Below are positions 53,117-61,727 of a stretch of 64,000 nt of DNA, piece after piece; positions within the stretch are counted from its first letter, which is position 1, and every line of letters begins with the position of its first letter. Source of the stretch: Oscillospiraceae bacterium (GTDB lineage Bacteria; Bacillota; Clostridia; Oscillospirales; Ruminococcaceae); NCBI GenBank assembly GCA_020054675.1, contig JAIHAL010000003.1, forward strand, positions 124,001-188,000. The letters are read 5' to 3'. A model generated the notes under the pieces. It had not been told where the DNA came from, searched no databases, and saw only the letters and a program-made list of their open reading frames with translations. A program made the translations under genes and the position numbers.

Positions 53117-54186
53117 AAACAGGCAAATTTGAAAAGCTTTTTTCGCTTCTGCCGGAAAGCATTGACTGCGCTTTGATAACATCCGATGTAAACAGGCGCT
53201 ATTTCAGCGGAATGAAATCCTCCGCCGGAGTGATTGCGGCATTTAGGGAAAAGGCATACTTGATTATAGATTTCAGGTATTATGAAAAAGCCTCTAAGAC
53301 GGTGGATGCCTGCGATGTTGTTTTGCAGGAAAAACTTTTTTCACAAATAAATGACTTGCTTAAAAAGCATGGGGCAAAAAAGGCGGCGGTGGAAGCAAAC
53401 TCCATGACGCTGAGCGAATTTGAAGGCTATAAGTCCGGCCTTGCGGGAACAGAGCTTGATGGTTCCGGCACTTTGAGCAAGGCAATTGAAAAGATGAGAG
53501 GGCAAAAAAGTCCCGATGAAATTGAAAAAATAAAAAAGGCGCAGGAAATAGCCGAGGAAGCGTTTGAAAACCTCCTTAACCATATATGCGAAGGGAAAAC
53601 GGAACGCGAGCTTGCGCTTTTGCTGGACGGTTTCATGCTTAAAAACGGCGCGGAGGCGATATCGTTTGATACGATTGCCTTGTCCGGAGCAAACACATCC
53701 CTTCCGCATGGGGTTCCGTCAGACAGGAAAATAAGAAAAGGCGATTTTTTGCTTTTTGATTTCGGCGCGGTTTATGACGGCTACCACAGCGATATGACAA
53801 GGACTGTCTGCCTTGGAAATCCCAGCAAGGAAATGCAAAAGGTTTACGATATTGTCCTGAAAGCTCAGCTTGAAGCTTTGAATGCCGCAAAAGCGGGGAT
53901 GAAATGCAGCGAGCTTGATAAAATTGCAAGGGATATCATCAGCAATGCGGGATACGGCGAGAATTTCGGGCATAGCCTTGGACATGGCGTCGGACTTGAA
54001 ATTCATGAGTTTCCCACAGCTTCGCCTAAAAGCGAAACGGTTTTGGAAGAAAATATGGTCGTTACGGTAGAGCCGGGCATATATCTTCCGGGGAAATTTG
54101 GCGTAAGAATAGAAGATTTTGCCGTAATTACCGGGGATGGATGTATAAACCTTACAAATACGTCAAAAAATTTTGTCTGCCTATAA
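53113..54186 (+). CDS. M24 family metallopeptidase (Xaa-Pro aminopeptidase-like)
   Basis: 357 aa. N-terminal creatinase-like domain (about 1-125) and a pita-bread catalytic domain with the five metal ligands in FDFGAVYDGYHSDMTRTV (two Asp), GHSLGHGVGLEIHE (His), VVTVEPGIY (Glu) and GVRIEDFAVI (Glu). Expected to remove N-terminal residues preceding proline. Start overlaps the end of aroQ; aroQ-pepP-efp order is common in Firmicutes. Confidence 0.93.
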   Translation: MKTGKFEKLFSLLPESIDCALITSDVNRRYFSGMKSSAGVIAAFREKAYLIIDFRYYEKASKTVDACDVVLQEKLFSQINDLLKKHGAKKAAVEANSMTLSEFEGYKSGLAGTELDGSGTLSKAIEKMRGQKSPDEIEKIKKAQEIAEEAFENLLNHICEGKTERELALLLDGFMLKNGAEAISFDTIALSGANTSLPHGVPSDRKIRKGDFLLFDFGAVYDGYHSDMTRTVCLGNPSKEMQKVYDIVLKAQLEALNAAKAGMKCSELDKIARDIISNAGYGENFGHSLGHGVGLEIHEFPTASPKSETVLEENMVVTVEPGIYLPGKFGVRIEDFAVITGDGCINLTNTSKNFVCL

Positions 54187-54193
54187 AAAATGC

Positions 54194-54222
54194 TTGCAAA
54201 TTTATAAATTTTAGGGTAAAAT
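54194..54222 (+). promoter_or_regulatory. Sigma-A promoter for efp
   Basis: TTGCAA (54194-54199), 17-nt spacer, TAAAAT (54217-54222), 59 nt before the efp ATG. Confidence 0.65.
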
Positions 54223-54281
54223 ATAGTTAAGTTGTGCCGACTTGTTTTTTGGCATAAAGACGATTTTTATGGAGGGTATTT

Positions 54282-54839
54282 ATGATAACAGCAGGCGATT
54301 TCAGAAACGGAGTAACGTTTGAAATGGACGGCGACGTTCTTCAGGTAATAGAATTCCAGCACGTTAAGCCCGGAAAGGGAGCCGCTTTTGTAAGGACAAA
54401 GTATAGAAACGTTATTACCGGAGCCGTAGTTGAAAGGACTTTCAGCCCGACAGACAAGTTCCCGACTGCTTTTGTTGAAAGAAAAGACATGCAGTATCTC
54501 TATTCGGACGGCGACCTTTATTATTTCATGGATAACGAAACATATGAGCAGATTCCGATAAACAAAAACAAGCTTGGTCCGAGCTTTGCATTTGTAAAGG
54601 AAAATATGGAAGTTAAGGTGCTTTCTTATAAGGGCAACGTTTTTGGAGTTGAACCTCCGTTCTTTGTTGAGCTTGAGGTTGTTGAAACAGAACCGGGCTT
54701 TAAGGGAGATACCGCAACTAACGCAACAAAGCCGGCAAAACTTGAAACCGGCGCTGAAATTAAGGTTCCATTATTTATTGAAACCGGCGATAAGGTTAAA
54801 ATTGACACTCGCACGGGTGAATATATGGAGCGCGCATAA
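54282..54839 (+). CDS. efp: Elongation factor P
   Basis: 185 aa, three beta domains. Domain I loop [10 protein letters not shown] presents Lys32, the residue modified in many bacteria. Domain III ends in the [26 protein letters not shown] signature region. Rescues ribosomes stalled at polyproline. SD GGAGGG, own promoter. No genes for EpmA/EpmB-type modification are nearby. Confidence 0.97.
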   Translation: MITAGDFRNGVTFEMDGDVLQVIEFQHVKPGKGAAFVRTKYRNVITGAVVERTFSPTDKFPTAFVERKDMQYLYSDGDLYYFMDNETYEQIPINKNKLGPSFAFVKENMEVKVLSYKGNVFGVEPPFFVELEVVETEPGFKGDTATNATKPAKLETGAEIKVPLFIETGDKVKIDTRTGEYMERA

Positions 54840-54894
54840 TTACAATAAATATTGCTTGTTGTAATGCGCAATTTTGTTTAGGGAGGAAAGTGTT

Positions 54895-55350
54895 ATGGGG
54901 CTTTCAGAAAAGGTGTCCTATCTCAAAGGCCTGATGGATGGTCTGGAAATTGACGTTTCAACCAAGGAAGGCAAAATTCTTGTCCAAATGGCTGACATCC
55001 TTGAGGAAATCAGCGATGCGGTTGAAGGCATGCAGGAAGAGATTGACGAAATTACGGAACTTGTAGATACGATTGACCAGGATTTGGGCGATGTTGAGGA
55101 AGCTCTGTATGATGACGACGACGAGTGCTGCTGCGATGACGATGAATGTTGCTGCGGCGATGAAGATGATGACGATGAAGAGCTTGATATGGACGACAAC
55201 GAGCTTTATGAAGTTACTTGTCCTTCCTGCGGAGATACAATCTGCATAGACGAGGAAATGCTTGAAGAAGGTTCAATGGAGTGCCCCAACTGCGGAGAAA
55301 CCCTTGAATTTGACTTTGACGATTCCGAAAATCCGGAAGGAAACGAGTAA
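54895..55350 (+). CDS. CD1247-type protein with acidic DDDECCC repeats and zinc ribbon
   Basis: 151 aa. The N-terminal half (MGLSEKVSYLKGLMDGLEID to about residue 72) is helical and coiled-coil-like and resembles the CD1247 N-terminal domain of Clostridia. Then comes a strongly acidic stretch with two triple-cysteine clusters (Cys78-80 and Cys85-87, each in DDDECCC), and a C-terminal zinc ribbon with Cys109/Cys112 and Cys130/Cys133 (extra Cys117). ATG at 54895 with GGGAGG upstream. Function unknown; metal binding or redox sensing is a guess from the cysteines. Lies between efp and an FMN riboswitch. Confidence 0.82.
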   Translation: MGLSEKVSYLKGLMDGLEIDVSTKEGKILVQMADILEEISDAVEGMQEEIDEITELVDTIDQDLGDVEEALYDDDDECCCDDDECCCGDEDDDDEELDMDDNELYEVTCPSCGDTICIDEEMLEEGSMECPNCGETLEFDFDDSENPEGNE

Positions 55351-55383
55351 TCCGGAAAAATAAATAATGCAATAATTGCAAAT

Positions 55384-55510
55384 CTGTTTCAGGGCGGGGT
55401 GCAATTCCCCACCGGCAGTGATGGCCGCAAGGCTTAGTCTGCGAGCGCCGCAAGGTGCCGATTTGGTGTGATTCCAAAACCGACGGTAAAGTCCGGATGA
55501 AAGAAACGGT
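55384..55510 (+). promoter_or_regulatory. FMN riboswitch (RFN element)
   Basis: Conserved RFN blocks occur in order: AGGGCGGGGTG, ATTCCCCACCGGC, GCCGCAAGG, GATTTGGTG, TTCCAAAACCGAC, AAAGTCCGGATGAAAG, and the closing stem CTGTTTC / GAAACGG. It precedes ribU and a terminator, so FMN binding should switch off riboflavin uptake. No clear promoter was found just upstream. Confidence 0.96.
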
Positions 55511-55534
55511 GTGCGCAAAAAACACATCCACCCA

Positions 55535-55564
55535 CGCCCGCAATATATATTGCGGGCGTTTTTG
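55535..55564 (+). terminator. Expression-platform terminator of the FMN riboswitch
   Basis: 10-bp stem ACGCCCGCAA / TTGCGGGCGT, 6-nt loop, then TTTT, between the RFN aptamer and the ribU start. Confidence 0.92.
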
Positions 55565-55625
55565 CTGCAGATTTGCCTTTATTAATAAACACCCGAAAGG
55601 GAAAATATTATTGGAGGTAATCAAA

Positions 55626-56243
55626 ATGAACACAACGAATCTCATTGGCAAAAACGGAAGAATTTCGGTAAGGATGATGACGCTTACGGCGCTGTTGTCG
55701 GCAATTTCAACTGTGGTGATGCTTTTTGAATTTCCGCTGCCGTTTGCCCCGAATTTTTACAGGCTTGATTTAAGCGAAATTGTGGTTGCAATAGGCGCTT
55801 TTACATTGGGCCCTGTTGCGGGAGTTACTATTGAGCTTTTGAAAAATCTTCTTAATTTGCTGATAAACGGAACATCAACCGCCGGAGTGGGTGAATTTGC
55901 AAATTTTGCAATAGGCTGCGCTTTTATAATTCCTGCATCGGTAATTTACAGAAAGACAAACAGCTTTAAGGGTGCTTTGATAGGCCTTGCTGTTGGGACA
56001 TTAAGCCTTGTTGTGGTTGGAAGCCTTATGAATTATTATTTGCTTATTCCGCTTTATGCAAAGGCATTCAATGCTCCGATTGACGCTTTTGTTCAGATGG
56101 GAAATGCAATAAACAAGAGCATTGTTGACTTGAAAACCCTTGTGCTCTTTGCGACTGCGCCGTTTAACCTTGTAAAAGGTATTGTTGCATCTGTGGCAAC
56201 TTTGGTTTCGTATAAAAAGCTTTCGGCTGTTTTACATAAATAG
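55626..56243 (+). CDS. ribU: ECF transporter riboflavin S component RibU
   Basis: 205 aa, six membrane segments. S component for riboflavin uptake, working with the shared ECF module (not in the window). Family traits are the early MTLTALLSAIS, the FPLPFAPNFYRLDLSEI segment and VTIELLKNLLNLLINGT. The FMN riboswitch upstream supports the substrate call strongly. ATG at 55626 with GGAGG upstream; the frame also extends back into the riboswitch, which I reject as coding. Confidence 0.94.
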   Translation: MNTTNLIGKNGRISVRMMTLTALLSAISTVVMLFEFPLPFAPNFYRLDLSEIVVAIGAFTLGPVAGVTIELLKNLLNLLINGTSTAGVGEFANFAIGCAFIIPASVIYRKTNSFKGALIGLAVGTLSLVVVGSLMNYYLLIPLYAKAFNAPIDAFVQMGNAINKSIVDLKTLVLFATAPFNLVKGIVASVATLVSYKKLSAVLHK

Positions 56244-56244
56244 C

Positions 56245-56273
56245 TTGACAAAGGAAAAAATATAGGATATAAT
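56245..56273 (+). promoter_or_regulatory. Consensus sigma-A promoter for the metK leader
   Basis: TTGACA (56245-56250), 17-nt spacer, TATAAT (56268-56273), immediately after the ribU stop. Confidence 0.9.
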
Positions 56274-56285
56274 AAATGAAAATTT

Positions 56286-56400
56286 AATAGCCTTATCAAG
56301 AGTGGTGGAGGGACAGGTCCTATGAAGCCCGGCAACCTGTGTGCTTTAAGAGCAAAACAAGGTGCCAATTCCTGCGGTTAATCCGAGAGATGAGGAATTT
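56286..56400 (+). promoter_or_regulatory. SAM-I riboswitch (S-box)
   Basis: S-box blocks: CTTATCAAGAG, GGTGGAGGGACAGG, CCTATGAAGCCCGGCAACC, AAGGTGCCAATTCC and GAGAGATGAGG, with P1 formed by CCTTATC and GATGAGG. It precedes a terminator and metK, giving feedback control of SAM synthesis by SAM. Confidence 0.97.
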
Positions 56401-56415
56401 TAAAAAGATTCAATT

Positions 56416-56450
56416 AGCTTTCGGACTTTAAAAGTTCGAAAGCTTTTGTT
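56416..56450 (+). terminator. Expression-platform terminator of the SAM riboswitch
   Basis: 13-bp stem AGCTTTCGGACTT / AAGTTCGAAAGCT (one G-U pair), then TTTTGTTTT. Confidence 0.92.
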
Positions 56451-56480
56451 TTATATAATTAAATTTAGGAGGAAACAAAA

Positions 56481-57665
56481 ATGTCAAAAATTTTATTTAC
56501 GTCCGAATCGGTTACCGAGGGGCATCCCGATAAAATCTGCGACCAAATTTCAGATGCGATACTTGATGAAATTTTAACCTGTGACCCTGACGCAAGGGTG
56601 GCATGCGAAACCTGCGCAACTACCGGCATGATACTTTGCATGGGGGAAATTTCGACCTCGTGCTATGTGGATATTCCTAAAATAGCAAGACAGGTAGTGC
56701 TTGATATAGGCTATGACAGGGCAAAGTTTGGTTTTGACGGGAATACCTGTGCGGTAATTACTTCTATACATGAACAATCCGGCGATATTGCAATGGGGGT
56801 TGACAAGGCATTTGAAGCAAAACAGGGGCTTTTGAATGATGAATTTGCTACCGGCGCCGGAGACCAGGGTATGATGTTCGGATTTGCCTGCGATGAAACT
56901 CCTGAACTTATGCCAATGCCGATTTCACTTGCGCATAAGCTTGCGTTAAAGCTTACCGAAGTAAGAAAAAACAAGACTCTTGATTATTTAAGGCCTGACG
57001 GAAAAACTCAAGTTACCGTTGAGTATATTGACGGCAAGCCTGCAAGGGTGGATACGGTTGTGGTTTCTTCACAGCATTCTCCCGATGTTTCTCTTGAACA
57101 AATAAGAAATGATATAATCGAGCATGTTATAAAGCCGGTTATTCCCGCTGAATTGCTTGACGATAAGACGATTTACTTTATAAATCCAACCGGAAGATTT
57201 GTAATAGGCGGACCTCAGGGCGACAGCGGCCTTACCGGAAGAAAGATAATCGTTGATACTTACGGCGGATATGCAAGGCATGGCGGAGGAGCTTTTTCCG
57301 GCAAAGACCCTACAAAGGTTGACCGTTCAGCGGCATATGCTGCAAGGTATGTGGCAAAGAACATTGTTGCCGCAAAGCTTGCAAGGAAGTGCGAAATCCA
57401 GCTTGCTTATGCGATAGGTGTTGCAAAGCCGGTTTCTATAATGGTTGATACTTTTGGTACTGGAAGCGTTCCGGATGATGAAATTGCAAAGGCGGTTGAA
57501 AAGGTATTTGATTTGCGTCCCGAAGCAATAATAAAAGCTCTTGATTTAAGAAAGCCACAGTACAGGAAGCTTGCGGCTTATGGACACATGGGCCGTGAGG
57601 ACTTGAATGTTGCCTGGGAAAAGACAGATAAAATTGATGACCTTGTAAAAGCATTAAAAAGATGA
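56481..57665 (+). CDS. metK: S-adenosylmethionine synthetase
   Basis: 394 aa. Makes SAM from ATP and methionine. N-terminal [35 protein letters not shown] and [19 protein letters not shown] are diagnostic. AGGAGG before the ATG. Single-gene transcript behind a SAM-I riboswitch. Confidence 0.98.
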   Translation: MSKILFTSESVTEGHPDKICDQISDAILDEILTCDPDARVACETCATTGMILCMGEISTSCYVDIPKIARQVVLDIGYDRAKFGFDGNTCAVITSIHEQSGDIAMGVDKAFEAKQGLLNDEFATGAGDQGMMFGFACDETPELMPMPISLAHKLALKLTEVRKNKTLDYLRPDGKTQVTVEYIDGKPARVDTVVVSSQHSPDVSLEQIRNDIIEHVIKPVIPAELLDDKTIYFINPTGRFVIGGPQGDSGLTGRKIIVDTYGGYARHGGGAFSGKDPTKVDRSAAYAARYVAKNIVAAKLARKCEIQLAYAIGVAKPVSIMVDTFGTGSVPDDEIAKAVEKVFDLRPEAIIKALDLRKPQYRKLAAYGHMGREDLNVAWEKTDKIDDLVKALKR

Positions 57666-57674
57666 TTTTTTGCT

Positions 57675-57702
57675 GCCGCGGCACTGCTGCCGCGGCTTTT
57701 TG
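57675..57702 (+). terminator. Terminator after metK
   Basis: 8-bp stem GCCGCGGC (57675-57682) / GCCGCGGC (57689-57696), 6-nt loop, then TTTTTG followed by a longer T-run. Confidence 0.92.
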
Positions 57703-57775
57703 TTTTTTTATTGAGAAAATCGAATTTAAATGGATAAAAATTTGACCATTTTATTATCAAGCAGATATTTTTGTA

Positions 57776-57804
57776 TTGATTATAAAAAATTGGAATGGTA
57801 TAAT
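57776..57804 (+). promoter_or_regulatory. Extended -10 promoter of the WYL-cas operon
   Basis: TTGATT (57776-57781), 17-nt spacer ending in TGG, TATAAT (57799-57804). It lies 40 nt before the WYL regulator; no second promoter was seen before cas3, so the WYL and cas genes probably share this transcript. Confidence 0.78.
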
Positions 57805-57844
57805 AAAGCATAAAGTAGGTTATTTTGGCAAATAAGGTGAGTTT

Positions 57845-58789
57845 ATGAAAAATAAAATACGGGTGTTTTCTTTATTAAAACTGCTTTTGGAGGAAACTGA
57901 CGGAGAACATTGGCTTTCAACGAATGAAATTATAGAAAAGCTGGAAGCACAGGGAATTGAAGTTTTCAGAAAAACCATTCCGCATGATATTGAAGCAATA
58001 AGGGAAGCGGGATTTAAGGTTGAAACAGAGCGCAGCAGCGGAAATAAATATGCTGTGACGGAGCGGATGTTTGATAATACGGAATTAAAGCTTTTGGTGG
58101 ATGCGGTAGCTTATTCAAATTGCATTCCCGTGAAGCAGAAAGAGGAGCTTATAAAGAAAATTTTAAAATTTGAAAGCAAGTATAACAGGGAAAACTTGAC
58201 TCCATATAAGATACATCCCATAAAAACAAGTGATAAGAATGTGCTTTACAATGCAAATGAACTTATGTATGCAAGCATCAAGCATTTCAAGGTAAGTTTT
58301 AAAATGCTTGAATTTGTTGCTCCAAACAAGCAGGATTTTAAACATTCGGGCAAGGAATATATTTTTCATCCGTATGATTTTGTGTTTAATGATGGGAAAT
58401 ATTATGTTGTAGGGTACAGCCAAAAGCATTCTAAAATTATAAACATACGCATTGACAGGATAGCTGAATTAAAAGTGCTTAAAGAAAAATTTAAGTACCC
58501 GGATAATTTTGAGGCCGATAGCGTTTGCAATGTAGATTTCAATATGTTTTCAGGCGAAAGAAAAAAAGTTAGATTTTCGGTTGAGCCAAGCGCCATAACT
58601 TATTGGGTGGATAAATTCGGCCCGCAAAAGAATTATGAAACATATAAAAATAATTTTTTGATTGATGTAGAAACAGAAATTTCCCCAACTCTTTTTGGCT
58701 GGATTTGCCAGTTTGAAGGGAAGATAAAAATTATCTCCCCAAAGGAAACAGTTGAAAAATTTAACAAGCATTTGAAGGGGTTTAAGTAA
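57845..58789 (+). CDS. WYL-domain transcriptional regulator of the CRISPR-Cas operon
   Basis: 314 aa. N-terminal winged helix (residues 1-65: RVFSLLKLLLEETDGEHWLSTNEI, then FRKTIPHDIEAIREAGF), a middle helical part, and a WYL ligand-binding domain with YIFHPYDFVFNDGKYYVVGY and INIRIDRI (about 170-215), followed by a C-terminal WCX-like extension. WYL proteins sense nucleic acid or nucleotides and regulate defence genes. It is 31 nt upstream of cas3 on the same strand, with an extended -10 promoter in front, so cas control is likely; activator or repressor cannot be told. Confidence 0.88.
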   Translation: MKNKIRVFSLLKLLLEETDGEHWLSTNEIIEKLEAQGIEVFRKTIPHDIEAIREAGFKVETERSSGNKYAVTERMFDNTELKLLVDAVAYSNCIPVKQKEELIKKILKFESKYNRENLTPYKIHPIKTSDKNVLYNANELMYASIKHFKVSFKMLEFVAPNKQDFKHSGKEYIFHPYDFVFNDGKYYVVGYSQKHSKIINIRIDRIAELKVLKEKFKYPDNFEADSVCNVDFNMFSGERKKVRFSVEPSAITYWVDKFGPQKNYETYKNNFLIDVETEISPTLFGWICQFEGKIKIISPKETVEKFNKHLKGFK

Positions 58790-58820
58790 AAATTATATTA
58801 AAAAATTGAGGTATTAAGTT

Positions 58821-61037
58821 ATGCTGGCGCATATAAGCGAAGATGGGATAAGAAAGCAATCATTGGAAGAACATTTGCTTAATACTGCACGTTTGGCGGA
58901 AGAGTTTGGGAAACAATTTGGTGCGGGAGAAATTGCATATAATACCGGAATTGGACATGATATAGGCAAATGTTCGGATGAATTTCAAAAAAGAATAACT
59001 GGGCAGGGCGGCAAATGTGACCATTCGACGGCAGGGGCAAAAGAAGTTTATATTGATTTTGGGCTGCTGGGGAAATTGATGTCATATGCCATTGCCGGCC
59101 ACCACAGCGGACTTATGGATTCTGGAACTTCGGGCGATGTAAGCGGAGGGACTCTTTATGCAAGGCTTAATGCCGAGATTCCTGATTATAAAAGCAAAAT
59201 GCCTAAAATAGAATTTAAAAAAATTGAAAATCCTCCTTCTATTTTTAATCAAAAAGAAAGCGATGGCTTTTCGTTTGCATTTTTTACAAGGATGATTTAT
59301 TCATGCCTTACTGATGCCGATTTTCTTGATACGGAAAATTTTATGACAGGGGAAAGACCGGCTTGCAAATATGATTTTGATGAAATGCTGAGCAATCTAA
59401 ATAAAAAGCTGAAATCTTTTCAAAATCCTCAAAATCCGGTTTGCATGGCAAGAAATGAAATACAGGAGTCGTGCATTGAGGCTGCCAAAAGTCCTCCCGG
59501 CCTCTTTTCACTTACTGTTCCAACAGGGGCGGGAAAAACTTTATCTTCGGTGGCATTTGCTCTTAATCATTTAAAAAAAAATGATTTAAGAAGAATTATA
59601 TATGTGATACCGTATACAAGCATAATTGAACAGACAGCAGCGATTTTTAGCGCAGATGATTTGTTTGGTAATAAAAATGTGTTGCAGCATTACAGTGGTT
59701 ATGATTATTCAGGCGATGATGACGATTTTAATGAAGTTAAGCGGCTTGCTGCCGAAAATTGGGACATGCCTATAATAGTGACTACGAACGTTCAGTTTTT
59801 TGAAAGCCTTTTTGCGGCAAAAAGCTCAAAATGCCGGAAACTTCACAATATAGCGAAAAGCGTGATAATTTTTGATGAAGTTCAAATGTTTCCTGTGGAA
59901 TTTTTGCTTCCATGCGTGAGAGCAATAGCTGAGCTTGTAAAAAATTACGGCTGTACGGCACTTTTATGCAGCGCCACTCAGCCGGCATTAAATCAATATT
60001 TTGAAAGCTATGGACTTTCGGCAATTGAAATAAGTCAAAATATAGAAAAATATCGCAAAATATTTAAAAGGTGCGAGATAGAAATTACAGGCGAAAAGGA
60101 TATAGAAACTCTTTCAAAAGAGATACTGGAACTAAAACAATGCCTTGTTATAGTTAATACAAAAACGCATGCAAAAGAGCTTTATGAGAAAGTAAAAGGA
60201 GATGGGAGCTTTCATCTTTCAACATGGATGTATCCAAAGCACAGGAAAAGAATCATTGATGAAATAAGGGAAAGATTAAAGAATGGAGTGGTCTGCCGTG
60301 TGATTTCAACAAGATTGGTTGAAGCGGGAGTGGATTTTGATTTTCCGGTTGTGTACCGTGCAAAGGCGGGAATTGACAGCATTATTCAATCGGCAGGAAG
60401 ATGCAACAGGGAGGGGAAACTTAAAAATGAAAATGGCGAGCCTGCAATGGGAAAAGTAATTGTTTTTGAAACAGAAGAAAAATATAACCTTAAACTTTCT
60501 CCGTTTAAGCGCCAGTTGGCTGCGGCTGAAAGCGTTATGAATAAGTACAGCAGCAAAGATATAGCTTCAAATGAGGCTGTTGAGGAATATTTCAAAGAGC
60601 TTTATTTTACCGAAGGCGACGGGCTTGACTTAAAAAATGTGATTGAGAGTTTTAATAAGGGCTATGATTTGCGTACTTTAAAAACGCAATTTAAAACAAA
60701 TGAGGAACGAAAAAATCGTTTGTTTAATTTCCCATTTAAGGAAATAGCGGAAAAATTTAAACTTATCGATGACAATTCTTATGGTGTGATAATTCCGATA
60801 GAGGAGGAATGCAAAAAACTGGTTGGAGATTTAAAATCTTTTGGGGTTTCAAGAAATCTTTTGCGAAGCCTGCAAAAGTATACGGTAAATGTCTATGAAA
60901 ATGAGCGTGAAAATCTTTTAGGTGGAGGAAATATAAAAGAAATTTGCGGGCTTTATGTTCTTGAAGATGTTCAAATTTACAATGACGCAACCGGACTGGA
61001 TACAAAAATTGAAAGCGGAGCAGGAATTTTCTGCTGA
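58821..61037 (+). CDS. cas3: CRISPR-associated nuclease-helicase Cas3 (type I-C)
   Basis: 738 aa. N-terminal HD nuclease (His18, GHDIGK at 45-50, His68, HH at 94-95) fused to an SF2 helicase: Walker A PTGAGKT (234-240), DEVQ box (352-355), SATQP motif III, and motif VI QSAGRCNREG. It unwinds and degrades the target strand after Cascade recognition. GAGGT sits 8 nt before the ATG. HD-helicase fusion and the cas5-cas8c-cas7 order downstream mark subtype I-C. Confidence 0.95.
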   Translation: MLAHISEDGIRKQSLEEHLLNTARLAEEFGKQFGAGEIAYNTGIGHDIGKCSDEFQKRITGQGGKCDHSTAGAKEVYIDFGLLGKLMSYAIAGHHSGLMDSGTSGDVSGGTLYARLNAEIPDYKSKMPKIEFKKIENPPSIFNQKESDGFSFAFFTRMIYSCLTDADFLDTENFMTGERPACKYDFDEMLSNLNKKLKSFQNPQNPVCMARNEIQESCIEAAKSPPGLFSLTVPTGAGKTLSSVAFALNHLKKNDLRRIIYVIPYTSIIEQTAAIFSADDLFGNKNVLQHYSGYDYSGDDDDFNEVKRLAAENWDMPIIVTTNVQFFESLFAAKSSKCRKLHNIAKSVIIFDEVQMFPVEFLLPCVRAIAELVKNYGCTALLCSATQPALNQYFESYGLSAIEISQNIEKYRKIFKRCEIEITGEKDIETLSKEILELKQCLVIVNTKTHAKELYEKVKGDGSFHLSTWMYPKHRKRIIDEIRERLKNGVVCRVISTRLVEAGVDFDFPVVYRAKAGIDSIIQSAGRCNREGKLKNENGEPAMGKVIVFETEEKYNLKLSPFKRQLAAAESVMNKYSSKDIASNEAVEEYFKELYFTEGDGLDLKNVIESFNKGYDLRTLKTQFKTNEERKNRLFNFPFKEIAEKFKLIDDNSYGVIIPIEEECKKLVGDLKSFGVSRNLLRSLQKYTVNVYENERENLLGGGNIKEICGLYVLEDVQIYNDATGLDTKIESGAGIFC

Positions 61038-61063
61038 TTATGTTGTTTGGAAGAGGTGAAAAG

Positions 61064-61726
61064 ATGAGTTACGGAATAAAAGCTGAAGTTTGGGGAGATT
61101 ATGCGCTTTTTACAAGACCTGAACTTAAAGTTGAAAGAATGAGCTATGATGTAATTACTCCGTCGGCGGCAAGGGGAATTTTGGAAGCGGTGATGTGGAA
61201 GCCGGCAATCAGATATGTTATAGATAAAATACATGTTTATAACGAACCTGAATTTGCAAATATAAAAAGAAATGAAGTATCTGAAAAAATCAGCTGTAAA
61301 GATATAGAAAGTGTTATGAAAGGCAAAAAAGATAAAGCCTGCATTTACACTCAAGAAATTATACAGCAAAGGAATTCCACGGTTTTAAAGAATGTGCATT
61401 ACATAATAGAGGCTCATTTTGAAATGACTGATGAAGCAGGAGAAAGGGATAATGAGGCAAAATTTCATGAAATGATTCTCAGGCGTCTTGAAAAGGGCCA
61501 GTGTTATCATCAGCCTTATTTTGGGTGCAGGGAATTTCCTGCAAAATTTAGAGCTTTTGAGGGAAAAATTCCGGAAAGTCCGCTTAAAGGGACAAGGGAT
61601 TTGGGTTTTATGCTTTACGATATGGATTATTCAAAAAGCAAAGAAGGCGAAATCCAACCCATGTTTTTTAGGTGTATAATGCAGGACGGAGTAATTGACC
61701 TTACTAATGTTAAGAAGGTGAAATGA
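61064..61726 (+). CDS. cas5c: CRISPR-associated protein Cas5c (type I-C crRNA endonuclease and Cascade subunit)
   Basis: 220 aa from the ATG at 61064 (GAGGTG upstream; an open frame from 61040 lacks one). Typical segments: AEVWGDYALFTRPELKVERMSYDVITPSAARGI, QRNSTVLKNVHYIIEAHF and FGCREFPAKF. In type I-C, Cas5c replaces Cas6, cutting precursor crRNA and holding the 5' handle in Cascade. Thirty bases after cas3 and one base before cas8c. I did not assign catalytic residues. Confidence 0.93.
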   Translation: MSYGIKAEVWGDYALFTRPELKVERMSYDVITPSAARGILEAVMWKPAIRYVIDKIHVYNEPEFANIKRNEVSEKISCKDIESVMKGKKDKACIYTQEIIQQRNSTVLKNVHYIIEAHFEMTDEAGERDNEAKFHEMILRRLEKGQCYHQPYFGCREFPAKFRAFEGKIPESPLKGTRDLGFMLYDMDYSKSKEGEIQPMFFRCIMQDGVIDLTNVKKVK

Positions 61727-61727
61727 T

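Noticed and set aside
54918-55199. Serine-run open frame on the minus strand
   Set aside because: It is the reverse of the Asp/Glu-rich repeat of the CD1247-type gene.
55455-55625. N-terminal extension of ribU
   Set aside because: It overlaps the FMN riboswitch and its terminator; the ATG at 55626 has a proper GGAGG.
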